A stretch of 64,000 bases of DNA from Bacteroidales bacterium UBA4116 (lineage in GTDB: Bacteria > Bacteroidota > Bacteroidia > Bacteroidales > Tannerellaceae): NCBI GenBank assembly GCA_002381645.1, contig DFXE01000015.1, positions 43,003 through 107,002 on the forward strand, given 5' to 3'. Position numbers and translations under genes: made by a program. Positions 17,809 to 27,098 of the stretch are shown here, one piece after another (within the stretch, counting starts at the first letter, position 1; the number at the start of each line of letters is the position of its first letter). A model generated the notes under the pieces. The model worked only from the letters and a program-made list of their open reading frames with translations. It had not been told where the DNA came from and ran no database searches.

Positions 17809-18563
17809 TGAAGATTACTTTTTTAGGGACAGGAACTTCTACGGGAGTACCGGAAATCGGATGCCAATGTAAAGTATGTACAAGTAAAGATCCCCGCGAT
17901 TGGCGGATGCGTACTTCCGTATTGGTGGAAACCGAAGGAAAACGCATACTGCTGGATTGCGGCCCTGACTTTCGCTGGCAGATGATAAGCAATAAAATTT
18001 ATAACCTCGACGCCGTACTTATATCCCACGAACATTACGATCATGTTGGAGGGCTGGACGATCTGCGGCCTTTCTGTGTTGGTAAAGGTGTAGATATTTA
18101 TGCTGAAGATTATGTGGCCGAAGCTATCCGCACACGGATCCCTTATGCTTTCCGCGAACATAAGTATCCCGGGATACCCAATCTTGAGTTACATGAAATT
18201 GGTACTGATGCTTTTACTGCGGCAGGTATTCCGGTCATTCCTATCCGCGTGATGCATGCCTGCTTACCTATCTTAGGGTACCGCATTGGAAACATGGCTT
18301 ATCTGACAGACGTAAAGAGCATACCCGAAGAAGAATTTTATAAACTCGACGGATTAGATGTTCTCATTATTGACGCATTAAAGAAGTCCGGACATCCGTC
18401 TCATGAAAGCCTTGAGGAAGCATTGGTAAACATAGAACGTATCCGGCCTAACAAATCTTACCTGATACATATGAGTCACCGGATGGGATTATATACGGAA
18501 GTCGAAAAAGAATTACCGCCACACGTCCATCTATCTTACGACGGCCTTTCTATAGAAACATAA
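17808..18563 (+). CDS. MBL-fold metallohydrolase, PhnP-like
   Basis: A 251-residue cytoplasmic metallo-beta-lactamase-fold protein. It opens with FLGTGTSTGVPEIGC and has a CxxC pair (CQCKVC), as PhnP-like phosphodiesterases do. The metal-binding motif is HEHYDH, with further metal ligands in MHA, LTDVKS and IHMSHR. PhnP hydrolyses cyclic phosphodiesters in phosphonate breakdown, but no phosphonate genes are nearby. In Bacteroidales this gene commonly sits alone or by murB, so the substrate is unassigned. It is coupled to murB by the one-base overlap. Confidence 0.9.
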   Translation: MKITFLGTGTSTGVPEIGCQCKVCTSKDPRDWRMRTSVLVETEGKRILLDCGPDFRWQMISNKIYNLDAVLISHEHYDHVGGLDDLRPFCVGKGVDIYAEDYVAEAIRTRIPYAFREHKYPGIPNLELHEIGTDAFTAAGIPVIPIRVMHACLPILGYRIGNMAYLTDVKSIPEEEFYKLDGLDVLIIDALKKSGHPSHESLEEALVNIERIRPNKSYLIHMSHRMGLYTEVEKELPPHVHLSYDGLSIET

Positions 18564-18565
18564 CA

Positions 18566-19465
18566 TTATTGAGGCAGGGGAGTACAGCCCGTATAATAGA
18601 CAAACTCTTCTTCTACATCTACCTGAAAGGTAAGATTGATGAAAGGATACATTTCTTTTATCCGGTGTGAAAGAGTATCACCCATCGCTTTATACAACCT
18701 GTTGTTTAAATAAGACTGGAAAGGCAAAGAACCATAACAACAAAAATTCCCTTCACTTAGAAACAGGTCTGCTCCAAGCCATTTATACCTGATGCGCCAT
18801 TCGGGTAACGTACCGCGGGAAACATATAAATTCAGATCGTCAGCAGGGAATATAATATTCAACGGTGCGTTTACATCAAAAGATTCAATCAGGCGTGTCA
18901 TTTCAGATGGTAGTAGCATACTGCCATTCAGTTGTTGATCTGCCGTTTTCTCCAACAGCCTTTTACTGTAACTCCCAACCCATATTCCATTATAGGTATA
19001 GCAACCAAAGAAACGGTTGGTTGCATCCGGGAAATAAAAGAAATTAACACCCCCTTCTTCCTGCCGTATCGGATCATAATTGCCGGATAAATTTTGCCGT
19101 ATGTATTTATCTATCTCCCCCGATATTTGTGCGCCATCCTGTATGTAGCAGACAACGCCATCAGGATGAGAAGAAAACACAACTGATCGGAATGGAAGAT
19201 CGTCTTCTATCATGGATAAAAATATAGGCGGAATATCTGCCGAGAACATATCAGAATATAGTTTTTTAGCCAGTATCATCCGGCTGAATATACCCGGACG
19301 GTTTACCATAAGCATTCCGTTTACATCTGAAGGGACCAGGGTATATATATTGGTTTCGACAGTAGCTTTCTCTGCCTGCATGGACTTGATATAGGTAACA
19401 ATAGCTACTATCATGATAAATACAGCAAGCAGGCTAATGACGATCTCCTTCAGGTAAGTCCTCAT
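18566..19465 (-). CDS. conserved Bacteroidales membrane-anchored protein, unknown function
   Basis: A 299-residue protein with one N-terminal membrane helix (about 7-30, ISLLAVFIMIVAIVTYI); the rest is presumably periplasmic, with mixed alpha/beta character. I recognise no catalytic motif; it may belong to the DUF3352-like group. Start choice: the frame is open to 19516, but the ATG at 19465 overlaps the stop of nth in the ATGA arrangement and puts the membrane helix at the N-terminus. It is therefore probably co-transcribed with nth. It converges on the MBL gene with only 2 bp between the stop codons. Confidence 0.75.
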   Translation of the reverse strand: MRTYLKEIVISLLAVFIMIVAIVTYIKSMQAEKATVETNIYTLVPSDVNGMLMVNRPGIFSRMILAKKLYSDMFSADIPPIFLSMIEDDLPFRSVVFSSHPDGVVCYIQDGAQISGEIDKYIRQNLSGNYDPIRQEEGGVNFFYFPDATNRFFGCYTYNGIWVGSYSKRLLEKTADQQLNGSMLLPSEMTRLIESFDVNAPLNIIFPADDLNLYVSRGTLPEWRIRYKWLGADLFLSEGNFCCYGSLPFQSYLNNRLYKAMGDTLSHRIKEMYPFINLTFQVDVEEEFVYYTGCTPLPQ

Positions 19466-20100
19466 TTGTGTGTAAGAAAATACTTGCACCAGAGAGTCAA
19501 TCCGCAATCTTCGCATTTAGGATTGCGCGCCGTACAAACGTATCGTCCGTGAAGTATTAACCAATGATGCGCTTTTGCAATTAAATGTTCAGGAATATGT
19601 TTGACCAATTCTTTTTCTGTTTCCAATGGTGTTTTGCTGTTATTGGTCAATCCGATCCGGTTAGACACGCGAAAGACATGAGTATCTACTGCCATTGCCG
19701 GTTTGTCAAATACTACAGAAGCTATTACATTAGCCGTTTTACGCCCTACACCCGGCAACTTCATTAGTTCATCGATATCGGAAGGAACTGTGCCGTCAAA
19801 ATCATGAATAAGCATTTTCGCCATACCAACCAGATGTTTTGCCTTATTATTGGGATAGGAAACGCTTTTAATATATTCGTAGATAACTTCCGGAGTGGAT
19901 TCCGACATTACTTCGGCGGTAGGAAAAGCTTCGAAAAGCGGAGGTGTAATCATATTCACCCGCTTGTCGGTACATTGAGCGGAAAGAATAACGGCGACAA
20001 GTAATTGGAAAGGGTCGTGGTAATGTAATTCCGTTTCAGCGATCGGAACATTTTCGGCAAACCAGTCAATAACTCCTTTGTATCGTTCTTCTTTACGCAT
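19462..20100 (-). CDS. nth: endonuclease III
   Basis: A 212-residue bifunctional DNA glycosylase/AP lyase for oxidised pyrimidines in base excision repair. The helix-hairpin-helix LMKLPGVGRKTANVI contains the catalytic Lys, and VDTHVFRVS contains the catalytic Asp. The C-terminal 4Fe-4S cluster loop has the exact C-x6-C-x2-C-x5-C spacing. Length is normal for the family. It overlaps the following membrane-protein gene by 4 bp and is preceded by a strong hairpin behind pheS. Confidence 0.97.
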   Translation of the reverse strand: MRKEERYKGVIDWFAENVPIAETELHYHDPFQLLVAVILSAQCTDKRVNMITPPLFEAFPTAEVMSESTPEVIYEYIKSVSYPNNKAKHLVGMAKMLIHDFDGTVPSDIDELMKLPGVGRKTANVIASVVFDKPAMAVDTHVFRVSNRIGLTNNSKTPLETEKELVKHIPEHLIAKAHHWLILHGRYVCTARNPKCEDCGLTLWCKYFLTHK

Positions 20101-20128
20101 GTGTAATGAAAATAATCCTCATGTGTTT

Positions 20129-20159
20129 TTCCCCGGGCACGGTTAGGAAGCCCGGGGAA
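20129..20159. repeat. strong GC-rich hairpin between pheS and nth
   Basis: TTCCCCGGGC at 20129-20138 pairs perfectly with GCCCGGGGAA at 20150-20159 across an 11-base loop. On the transcribed minus strand the stem is followed by A residues rather than a U-tract, so it is not a textbook terminator. It may stabilise the pheS message end or shield the nth start. Confidence 0.6.
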
Positions 20160-20185
20160 GATGGTAAATGATTCAGGTTTTCAAC

Positions 20186-21205
20186 TTAATTGGCGGACTC
20201 GAACTGCCGGAGGAAACGGATATCGTTCTCCGAGAACAGGCGCAAGTCCTTTACTTGGTATTTTAAATTCGTTATACGTTCTATACCCATACCTAATGCA
20301 TAACCGGTATAGATCTTACTGTCGATACCGCAATTATCAAGAACATTGGGATGAACCATTCCGCATCCGAGTATTTCCACCCATCCGGTATATTTGCAGA
20401 AAGGACAGCCTTTTCCACCACAAAGGTTACAGGATATATCCATTTCGGCCGACGGTTCGGTGAACGGGAAATAAGAGGGACGTAAACGTATTTTGGTTTC
20501 TTGTCCGAACATTTCTTTCGCAAAGAAAAGCAACGCCTGCTTTAAATCAGCAAAAGAAACATCCTTATCAACATATAAAGCCTCTACTTGATGAAAGAAG
20601 CAATGCGCACGGTACGAAATAGCCTCGTGACGATAAACGCGCCCCGGACAAATAATACGGATCGGAGGTTGTGATTTCTCCATCACGCGTGTTTGTACAG
20701 AAGAGGTATGCGTACGCAATACAATATCAGGATGATCGAGAATAAAAAATGTATCCTGCATATCCCGTGCCGGATGATCCTGCGCAAAGTTCAAAGAAGA
20801 GAACACATGCCAGTCATCTTCAATTTCAGGACCTTCGGCAATGCTGAATCCCAAACGTGCAAATATATCGCAAATTTCTTTTTTTACGATCGACAACGGA
20901 TGACGCGTACCTAAAGTAACAGGATACGACGTGCGTGTCAGGTCGATATCATCATCTCCACTTTGCACATCGGCAAAGCTGTCTTTTAATTCATTTATCT
21001 TATTCTGCGCCTTTTCTTTCAGTTGGTTGAGATATTGACCTACTTCACGTTTCTGATCGGCAGGTACATTACGAAAATCATTCATTAATTGGGATATTTC
21101 CCCTTTTTTACTAAGATATTTGATTCGTAGTGCTTCAATCTCTTCAGCATTTGCAGCTTTTAATCCGTCTACTTCCTGTAGCAGAGTTTTAATCTTATCG
21201 ATCAT
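20186..21205 (-). CDS. pheS: phenylalanyl-tRNA synthetase alpha subunit
   Basis: A 339-residue cytoplasmic class II synthetase subunit. It has an N-terminal coiled coil (about 1-85), the motif 2 region (PGRVYRHEAISYRAHCFFHQVEALYVD), and motif 3 near the end (GYALGMGIERI). A Cys-rich insert (CNLCGGKGCPFCKYTGW) is shared by many PheS proteins of this phylum. It charges tRNA-Phe together with PheT, which is not in this window, so the two subunit genes are unlinked here, as is usual in Bacteroidales. Confidence 0.97.
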   Translation of the reverse strand: MIDKIKTLLQEVDGLKAANAEEIEALRIKYLSKKGEISQLMNDFRNVPADQKREVGQYLNQLKEKAQNKINELKDSFADVQSGDDDIDLTRTSYPVTLGTRHPLSIVKKEICDIFARLGFSIAEGPEIEDDWHVFSSLNFAQDHPARDMQDTFFILDHPDIVLRTHTSSVQTRVMEKSQPPIRIICPGRVYRHEAISYRAHCFFHQVEALYVDKDVSFADLKQALLFFAKEMFGQETKIRLRPSYFPFTEPSAEMDISCNLCGGKGCPFCKYTGWVEILGCGMVHPNVLDNCGIDSKIYTGYALGMGIERITNLKYQVKDLRLFSENDIRFLRQFESAN

Positions 21206-21231
21206 TTCGAATGCTAATTACTTTTGAGATG

Positions 21232-21239
21232 CAAAGTTA
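21232..21239 (-). promoter_or_regulatory. -7 promoter box for pheS
   Basis: Minus-strand TAACTTTG fits TAnnTTTG, 27 bp before the pheS start. The remaining gap up to the MATE gene end (21240-21387) holds no gene. Confidence 0.55.
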
Positions 21240-21387
21240 GCCCTTTCTTTCCATTCCGCAATCGTTTGCCGGATTTTTTTTACAATCTGAAAGTTAATGT
21301 GAAATAAACTATTTAACGAAATAAACTTTATGACTGGCAAACAAAAAAGTGACGCATCTTATTTAAATATAAATTATCGTGAAAATA

Positions 21388-22719
21388 TTATTTTAATATT
21401 TTATTCTGAAGTACCCGGAACCAGATGAAAGCAGTGATTCCTTTCAACATACTACTGATGCTGATAGCCCACCAGACGCCAGTAACCCCTAAGCCGGTAG
21501 AAGAAAGGATAATAGCCAAAGGGATTCTGAGCGTATTGAAAGTAATGCTGATGATAGCTGGGGGAATGGTTCGCCCGGTTCCGTAGAAAAGACCTTGCAT
21601 GGTAATTTCGAGCATCATTAAGATCATAGAATAACCGTCGATACGCAGGAAAACGCCCCCGGCTTTGTAAGCTTCCGGTTCAGGCACGATCAACGAAAAA
21701 ACTTCACTTCCAAAAAACACAAAGAGAAGGGTACATATCAATCCGAGAATAGAAGTCATAGCAAGGGTTGCATGATAGGCTCCTTTTATGCGTTCTTTTT
21801 TATTCGCGGCATAATTCTGGGCAACAAAAGCACTCAGTCCTGTACTGAAACCTTGCGATGTATTCCAGGCTAAAGCTTCTATCTGTCCACCGGCTGTCAT
21901 AGTTGTCAGCCCTAAATGCCCGCCATAAGTAGAAGCCGTCCTACCCATAAACAGATTAATAATAGCAAATAAGGTATTAAGTAATGCTACCGGTAACCCT
22001 AAATGGAAAATTCGCTTTGTATATTTCTTATTCAGCTTCGTTAAAAAAGGAAAACCACCTAATAAACGATTTCTAAATCTTAACTGAAAAATAAATGCCA
22101 GGCATACCACTCCCTGGGATAACCATGTTGCCCATGCCGCTCCATTTGTACCCCAATGGAAAGCAAAAATAAATAACGGATCCAATATCATATTGATTAC
22201 TAAACCCAAACCGTTAATATAAAAGGGTATTTTGCTTAATCCGGCGGCATTATGAATACCTGTGAACGAATACGAAAGAAAAACAAAGGGAAAAGCCATA
22301 GTGATAATCCGTAAATAAGCAACGGCTTTTAAAGAAATCGACTCCTCCAGTTTATATAACCCGATAACAGGATATGCCAAAGCGAAAAGCAGGGTACCCC
22401 AACACAATGCGATGATCAGGCCTATCGTAATATTATGAGAAGAAAAACTACGGGCGCTTTCATCATCACGGGCACCGATACTTTGGGCTACACTCACTTC
22501 GGAACCCACTTTGGTAAGTAAAGCAATGGAACTGGTCATCCACGTAAGTATACCTACAGCTCCTATGGCTGCAACAGACTCGCTGCCTAACCGTCCCACC
22601 CATGCCATATCTGTAAGGCTATAGGCCATCTGTATAAAAGACGTACCCATAATAGGCATAGCCAGATTAAATAGTTGGCGTTTAATAGGACCCTTTGTCA
22701 GATCTTTTGCTCCTTGCAT
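21388..22719 (-). CDS. MATE family efflux transporter
   Basis: A 443-residue inner-membrane protein with about twelve helices in two six-helix halves. The N-terminal half has PIMGTSFIQMAYSLTDMAWVGRLGSESVAAIG, typical of MatE proteins, and the repeat appears again around the middle (LPVALLNTLFAIINLFMGR). MATE proteins export cationic drugs or metabolites using a Na+ or H+ gradient; the substrate is unknown. Start choice: the frame is open to 22965, but the ATG at 22719 begins the family-like MQGAKDLTKGPI and lies right after a -7 box. The longer reading would overlap the divergent gene. Confidence 0.93.
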   Translation of the reverse strand: MQGAKDLTKGPIKRQLFNLAMPIMGTSFIQMAYSLTDMAWVGRLGSESVAAIGAVGILTWMTSSIALLTKVGSEVSVAQSIGARDDESARSFSSHNITIGLIIALCWGTLLFALAYPVIGLYKLEESISLKAVAYLRIITMAFPFVFLSYSFTGIHNAAGLSKIPFYINGLGLVINMILDPLFIFAFHWGTNGAAWATWLSQGVVCLAFIFQLRFRNRLLGGFPFLTKLNKKYTKRIFHLGLPVALLNTLFAIINLFMGRTASTYGGHLGLTTMTAGGQIEALAWNTSQGFSTGLSAFVAQNYAANKKERIKGAYHATLAMTSILGLICTLLFVFFGSEVFSLIVPEPEAYKAGGVFLRIDGYSMILMMLEITMQGLFYGTGRTIPPAIISITFNTLRIPLAIILSSTGLGVTGVWWAISISSMLKGITAFIWFRVLQNKILK

Positions 22720-22740
22720 GCTTCTTTGCAAAATTTGATG

Positions 22741-22748
22741 CAAAAGTA
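22741..22748 (-). promoter_or_regulatory. -7 promoter box for the MATE gene
   Basis: Minus-strand TACTTTTG fits TAnnTTTG, 22 bp before the chosen MATE start, in the 76-bp gap shared with the divergent TIM-barrel gene. It supports the shorter MATE start. Confidence 0.6.
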
Positions 22749-22795
22749 GGAATATTTTTCTACCTTTATTGCCTGCTAATCTTAATAAAAAATGT

Positions 22796-23680
22796 ATGAT
22801 CACAAGAAGAGATTTTTTGAGAACGAGTGCTGCTGTAGCCGCGCTTAGCGTAGTTCCTAAAGGGTTTGCAACATCATTGCAGGCAAAAGAAAAAGCTATT
22901 GGCGTACAATTATACAGCGTACGTGATGATTTACAAAAGGATTTTGATAAAACCATGAAAGCCATTGTAAATATCGGGTATAAACGACTGGAATCCTTTG
23001 GTTACCGCGATGGTAAGTTTTTCGGCAAAACGCCTGTAGAGATGAAAAAATACGTTGCCGATTTAGGGGCAAGCATGACAGGCTCACATACAGGAAGCGA
23101 TCTGTTGGCTGCCCATGACACCAAAGGATGGGATTTTTGGAAAAAAAACGCTGCCGATACAGCAGAATTAGGATGCAAATGGATTGTACAGGCAGGTTAT
23201 CCTTCACGTTCCATTAAAAGCATTTCGGATGTAAAACGTTTAGCTGACCAATTCAACAAATGTGGCGAAATAGCAAAAGCGAACGGGTTGAAATTTGCGT
23301 TCCATAACCATGTAGATGAATTTCATGAACTTGAAGGCCAGATCCCTTACGATGTCATGATCGAAAATACGGAAAAAGACCTCGTCACATTCCAGATGGA
23401 TACTGCCCAACTCGTTTACGGTGGCTTTAAATGCCATGACTATGTAAACCGCTACCCGGGCCGTTTTGCAAATTGGCATTTAAAGGATGCAAATCCAGAC
23501 GGAGAAGGCAGCACCGAATTCGGTGAAGGAATCGTAGATTTTAAATCATTGTTCGCAGTAGCGGACAAAGCCGTTTTAGAGGATTATTATGTTGAACAGG
23601 AACGATATAATATGACACCTCTTGAAGCTTTAAAATACGATTATGATTTTTTGATGAATGCTTCTTATGTTAAATGGTGA
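22796..23680 (+). CDS. Tat-exported sugar phosphate isomerase/epimerase-like TIM-barrel protein
   Basis: A 294-residue protein with a twin-arginine signal (ITRRDFLRTSAAVAALSVVPKGFA), so it is folded in the cytoplasm and exported to the periplasm. The mature part is a xylose-isomerase-like (AP_endonuc_2) TIM barrel with GVQLYSVRD near the start and metal-site residues around FHNHVDEF, FQMDTAQ and WHLKD. Many Bacteroidota have several such exported proteins, probably acting on sugars; none of the context defines the substrate. Start choice: an upstream in-frame ATG at 22769 would add nine residues before the Tat motif and is less likely. Confidence 0.9.
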   Translation: MITRRDFLRTSAAVAALSVVPKGFATSLQAKEKAIGVQLYSVRDDLQKDFDKTMKAIVNIGYKRLESFGYRDGKFFGKTPVEMKKYVADLGASMTGSHTGSDLLAAHDTKGWDFWKKNAADTAELGCKWIVQAGYPSRSIKSISDVKRLADQFNKCGEIAKANGLKFAFHNHVDEFHELEGQIPYDVMIENTEKDLVTFQMDTAQLVYGGFKCHDYVNRYPGRFANWHLKDANPDGEGSTEFGEGIVDFKSLFAVADKAVLEDYYVEQERYNMTPLEALKYDYDFLMNASYVKW

Positions 23681-23697
23681 TTAATTAAATAAACTCT

Positions 23698-23737
23698 TCA
23701 TGGCAAAGAATAAATAAGACTTTTCTCTTTGCCATGA
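23698..23737 (+). terminator. hairpin after the TIM-barrel gene
   Basis: TCATGGCAAAG at 23698-23708 pairs perfectly over 11 bp with CTTTGCCATGA at 23727-23737. There is no clean U-tract after it, so it is a probable rather than certain terminator. The rest of 23738-23973 is AT-rich, without a gene. Confidence 0.5.
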
Positions 23738-23973
23738 TTACCTTGAGCCTTTTTAGAAGAATAGTTTCGTTTTTACCGTAAACGCACACCTTTACATACT
23801 ATAAGCAAGATGATATTTGCTTCTATATAAAATTGTTAACAAGATTAATCTAATATAAAAAGGAAAGAGAATAATAAACTTTTTGAACCAACAGATGTTT
23901 TAGTCAACACGTTTTAATCGTGATTCAAAGCATTAAAACATGATTTATTAAAAAATACATTTATTAAATTTCA

Positions 23974-24699
23974 ATGGTTATGAAAAGAATTATTCTCGGT
24001 ATAGCTACCGTATTTACATCTGTCGGCATGTTGTCGGCACAAAATGATTGTATGATCCTTTTTCCTCAAACAAAAGGTGCAACATTAGTGAACAAGCAGT
24101 ATGATGCACAAAACAATCACATCAGCACTTCAACTTATACAGTGACGGACTCCTATGATTACATGTCCGGAGCAAGTGCTAACATTGCTGTTTCATTGAC
24201 CGACTATCAAGATAGGTCAATCGACCAGGGAAAACTTGAAACCCGTTGCGATGATGGTAATTTCTATATGAGATTAGAAACAACAGCCAACAACCCCAAT
24301 ATCATGAAGCTTCTTGCAGGAAATACAGAATTAGTAGGCAGTTATTTAAATTATCCAAATATTTTCGGAAATAATTTTTTAAATAATACCAACTTCGATA
24401 TGGAACCTGGAGAATTTACGGTAAAATCTAAGGAAGACGGAGATAACTATATACGCGTAAATGTCTATAACCGCCGATACGAGAAGAGTGAAAATATAAC
24501 AACTCCCGCAGGTAATTTTGACGCATCCAAGGTATCATTCAACTATGATGTATACAATCATAAAGATAAAACGACAACCAAATTTAAAGGAATTGAATGG
24601 TTATCATCAGGAGCCGGAGTTGTAAGATCGGAAACATATGATGAAAATGATAATCTTTTAAACTACACTGTATTGTCAACAATGATGACGGATATTTAA
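23974..24699 (+). CDS. exported protein resembling the TapB/DUF3108 family
   Basis: A 241-residue protein with a cleavable Sec signal (MKRIILGIATVFTSVGMLSAQ). The mature part is beta-rich and begins DCMILFPQTKGATLVNKQYDAQNN. A later PAGNFDASKV and WLSSGAGVVRSETYDEN match the pattern I associate with DUF3108/TapB-like periplasmic proteins. No catalytic residues are evident and its role is unknown. The start may be the third codon (ATG at 23980), which begins the signal with MKR. A good terminator follows, so it is likely a single-gene transcript. Confidence 0.75.
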   Translation: MVMKRIILGIATVFTSVGMLSAQNDCMILFPQTKGATLVNKQYDAQNNHISTSTYTVTDSYDYMSGASANIAVSLTDYQDRSIDQGKLETRCDDGNFYMRLETTANNPNIMKLLAGNTELVGSYLNYPNIFGNNFLNNTNFDMEPGEFTVKSKEDGDNYIRVNVYNRRYEKSENITTPAGNFDASKVSFNYDVYNHKDKTTTKFKGIEWLSSGAGVVRSETYDENDNLLNYTVLSTMMTDI

Positions 24700-24719
24700 T
24701 AAATAGTAAAAGAGGAAAT

Positions 24720-24759
24720 AAAGGCTGGTATACGATATAAACCAGCCTTTTTTCTTTTT
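24720..24759. terminator. bidirectional Rho-independent terminator
   Basis: AAAGGCTGGT at 24720-24729 pairs with ACCAGCCTTT at 24741-24750 and is followed by TTTCTTTTT on the plus strand. It separates the convergent TapB-like and hppA genes. Confidence 0.85.
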
Positions 24760-24761
24760 GA

Positions 24762-26966
24762 TCAGAAAATACTCCATGCCACGGTCAGGCCAGCCATTAC
24801 AATGGCAACCATACTCATCAGTTTGATAAGAATATTAAGACTCGGTCCTGATGTATCCTTGAAGGGATCACCGACCGTATCTCCTACTACTGTAGCTTTA
24901 TGAACCTCACTCCCTTTTCCTCCGTGGTTACCTTCTTCAACATATTTCTTAGCATTATCCCATGCACCTCCGGAATTAGCCATAAAGATAGCCAGCACAA
25001 ATCCGGTACTTAATCCGCCGATCAATAATCCGACCACACCTGTTACCCCAAAGATAATCCCTGTTAAAACAGGGGTTATAATCGCCAGCAGGGACGGGAC
25101 TATCATTTCCCGTTGAGCACCCTTGGTGGATATTTCAACACAGCGGGCATAATCAGGCTCTGCCTCACCGGTTAGGATGCCTTTTATATCGCGGAACTGA
25201 CAACGTACTTCCTCTACCATACTTCCCGCAGCCCGGCCTACGGCATTCATGGTAAGACCACAAAAAACAAATGCCATCATCGATCCGATAAATATTCCCA
25301 CCAAAACTTTCGGATTCATTAATGTTACATCATAATAATACATAAAATCGGTAAAAGTAGCTTTGGATATTTCAATTGAGCGGCCATCTGCAAATTGCAG
25401 CACGGTTTCACCAAGACGGATTAAACCGATTTTAATCTCTTCTATATAGGATGCCAGTAACGCCAATCCGGTAAGTGCGGCAGAACCGATAGCAAAACCT
25501 TTTCCTGTAGCAGCGGTAGTATTCCCCAGGGAATCCAACGCATCCGTACGTTTACGCACTTCGGGACCAAGGCCAGACATTTCGGCATTTCCGCCTGCAT
25601 TGTCTGCTATCGGGCCATACGCATCGGTTGCAAGGGTTATACCTAACGTTGATAACATTCCGACAGCCGCAATACCGATGCCGTAAAGCCCCATACCCAC
25701 ATTTGCAAAGTCAAAACCGGAAGCAAAAAGGAATGCGCATATAATACCTATTACAACAGCAAGTACCGGAATAGCAGTAGAAAGCATACCCAGTCCAAGT
25801 CCGGATATTATTACGGTAGCAGGACCGGTTTTACCGGCAGCAGAAACCCGTTGAGTGGGTTTATAAGATTGTGATGTATAATATTCCGTTGCCTGACCGA
25901 TCACTATCCCCACCAATAAACCTACAACTACCGCACAGCTTATCCAAAACCAGTTATCCAGTCCTAATAAATAAAGTATGCCGAAAGTCGATACAGCAAT
26001 CAACACCGAACTCAGGTTTGTTCCTATAGAAAGAGCGTTAAGGAGTTGTTTTACACCGGCGCCTTCTTTTGTCCGTACAGTAAAAATACCGATAATGGAC
26101 AAAACGATACCTATAGCCGCAATCAGCATGGGTGCGATAATAGCTTTATATTGTAATTCCACACTTCCCGAAGAAACAAAAGCAGCAGCGCCTAATGCAG
26201 CTGTTGCCAGAATCGAACCGCAATACGATTCATATAAGTCTGCTCCCATACCGGCAACATCTCCTACATTATCACCCACATTGTCAGCAATCGTGGCAGG
26301 ATTACGCGGATCATCTTCCGGTATGCCGGCTTCTACCTTTCCAACCAGATCGGCTCCGACATCAGCCGCTTTTGTATATATTCCACCGCCTACTCTTGCA
26401 AATAGAGCCTGTGTAGAAGCGCCCATTCCGAACGTCAGCATAGTTGTAGTTATAATCGTTAATTTATGAGTAGGCTCCAGGGCATCCGACGGTATCAGCC
26501 AATTCAAAAGAAAATACCAGAAAGATATATCTAAAAGGCCCAATCCAACCACAACCAATCCCATTACCGCACCACTTCGAAAAGCTACCTGCAATCCTTT
26601 ATTCAACGATTTACTTGCAGCAAATGCTGTACGGGCGGAAGCATAAGTAGCTGTTTTCATTCCTAAGAAACCTGCTAACCCGGAGAAAAAACCGCCCGTC
26701 AGGAAAGCGATAGGCACCCACTCGTTTTGCACATGGAATACAAATGCCATAATGGAAAAAATGATAACCAATACAAGAAAGACAATGGCTACGACCTTGT
26801 ATTGTTGTTTCAAATACGACATAGCCCCTGTCCTTACATGTGAAGCAATTTTAGCCATAAGCGGAGTTCCTTCACTCTCTTTCATCATCTGATGAAAGAA
26901 GTACCAGGCAAATAATAACGCCAACACAGATGTTACGGGGATAATCCAAAAGATATTCGTTATCAT
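24762..26966 (-). CDS. hppA: membrane-bound ion-pumping pyrophosphatase
   Basis: A 734-residue inner-membrane protein with about 16 helices that couples PPi hydrolysis to pumping of H+ and/or Na+. It has the PPi-site residues ADVGADLVGKVEAGIPEDDPRNPA and NVGDNVGD, and a second acidic cluster GDTVGDPFKDTSGP. The signature GNTTAATGKG carries Ala where K+-independent enzymes have Lys, so it should be K+-dependent. Enzymes of Bacteroides are reported to pump Na+ with or without H+. Start choice: the ATG at 26966; the reading from 26975 would begin at TTG. It converges on the TapB-like gene. Confidence 0.97.
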   Translation of the reverse strand: MITNIFWIIPVTSVLALLFAWYFFHQMMKESEGTPLMAKIASHVRTGAMSYLKQQYKVVAIVFLVLVIIFSIMAFVFHVQNEWVPIAFLTGGFFSGLAGFLGMKTATYASARTAFAASKSLNKGLQVAFRSGAVMGLVVVGLGLLDISFWYFLLNWLIPSDALEPTHKLTIITTTMLTFGMGASTQALFARVGGGIYTKAADVGADLVGKVEAGIPEDDPRNPATIADNVGDNVGDVAGMGADLYESYCGSILATAALGAAAFVSSGSVELQYKAIIAPMLIAAIGIVLSIIGIFTVRTKEGAGVKQLLNALSIGTNLSSVLIAVSTFGILYLLGLDNWFWISCAVVVGLLVGIVIGQATEYYTSQSYKPTQRVSAAGKTGPATVIISGLGLGMLSTAIPVLAVVIGIICAFLFASGFDFANVGMGLYGIGIAAVGMLSTLGITLATDAYGPIADNAGGNAEMSGLGPEVRKRTDALDSLGNTTAATGKGFAIGSAALTGLALLASYIEEIKIGLIRLGETVLQFADGRSIEISKATFTDFMYYYDVTLMNPKVLVGIFIGSMMAFVFCGLTMNAVGRAAGSMVEEVRCQFRDIKGILTGEAEPDYARCVEISTKGAQREMIVPSLLAIITPVLTGIIFGVTGVVGLLIGGLSTGFVLAIFMANSGGAWDNAKKYVEEGNHGGKGSEVHKATVVGDTVGDPFKDTSGPSLNILIKLMSMVAIVMAGLTVAWSIF

Positions 26967-27004
26967 AAGCAACAAGATTTAAAGTTTAGTATGGGTAAAT
27001 TTAG

Positions 27005-27012
27005 CAAAAATA
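27005..27012 (-). promoter_or_regulatory. -7 promoter box for hppA
   Basis: Minus-strand TATTTTTG fits TAnnTTTG, 39 bp before the hppA start. Confidence 0.45.
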
Positions 27013-27098
27013 AAAGTGCACCAAACATTTTATAAAAGAATAATGTTACTTTACTAAAAAAGATGCATCTTTGAAACGGCTAAAAGATCGTTTTCGAG

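Noticed and set aside
25978..26469. 163-codon open frame on the plus strand inside hppA
   Set aside because: It is antisense to a clearly coding, highly conserved gene, has no family motif and no promoter; its composition follows from hppA codon use.
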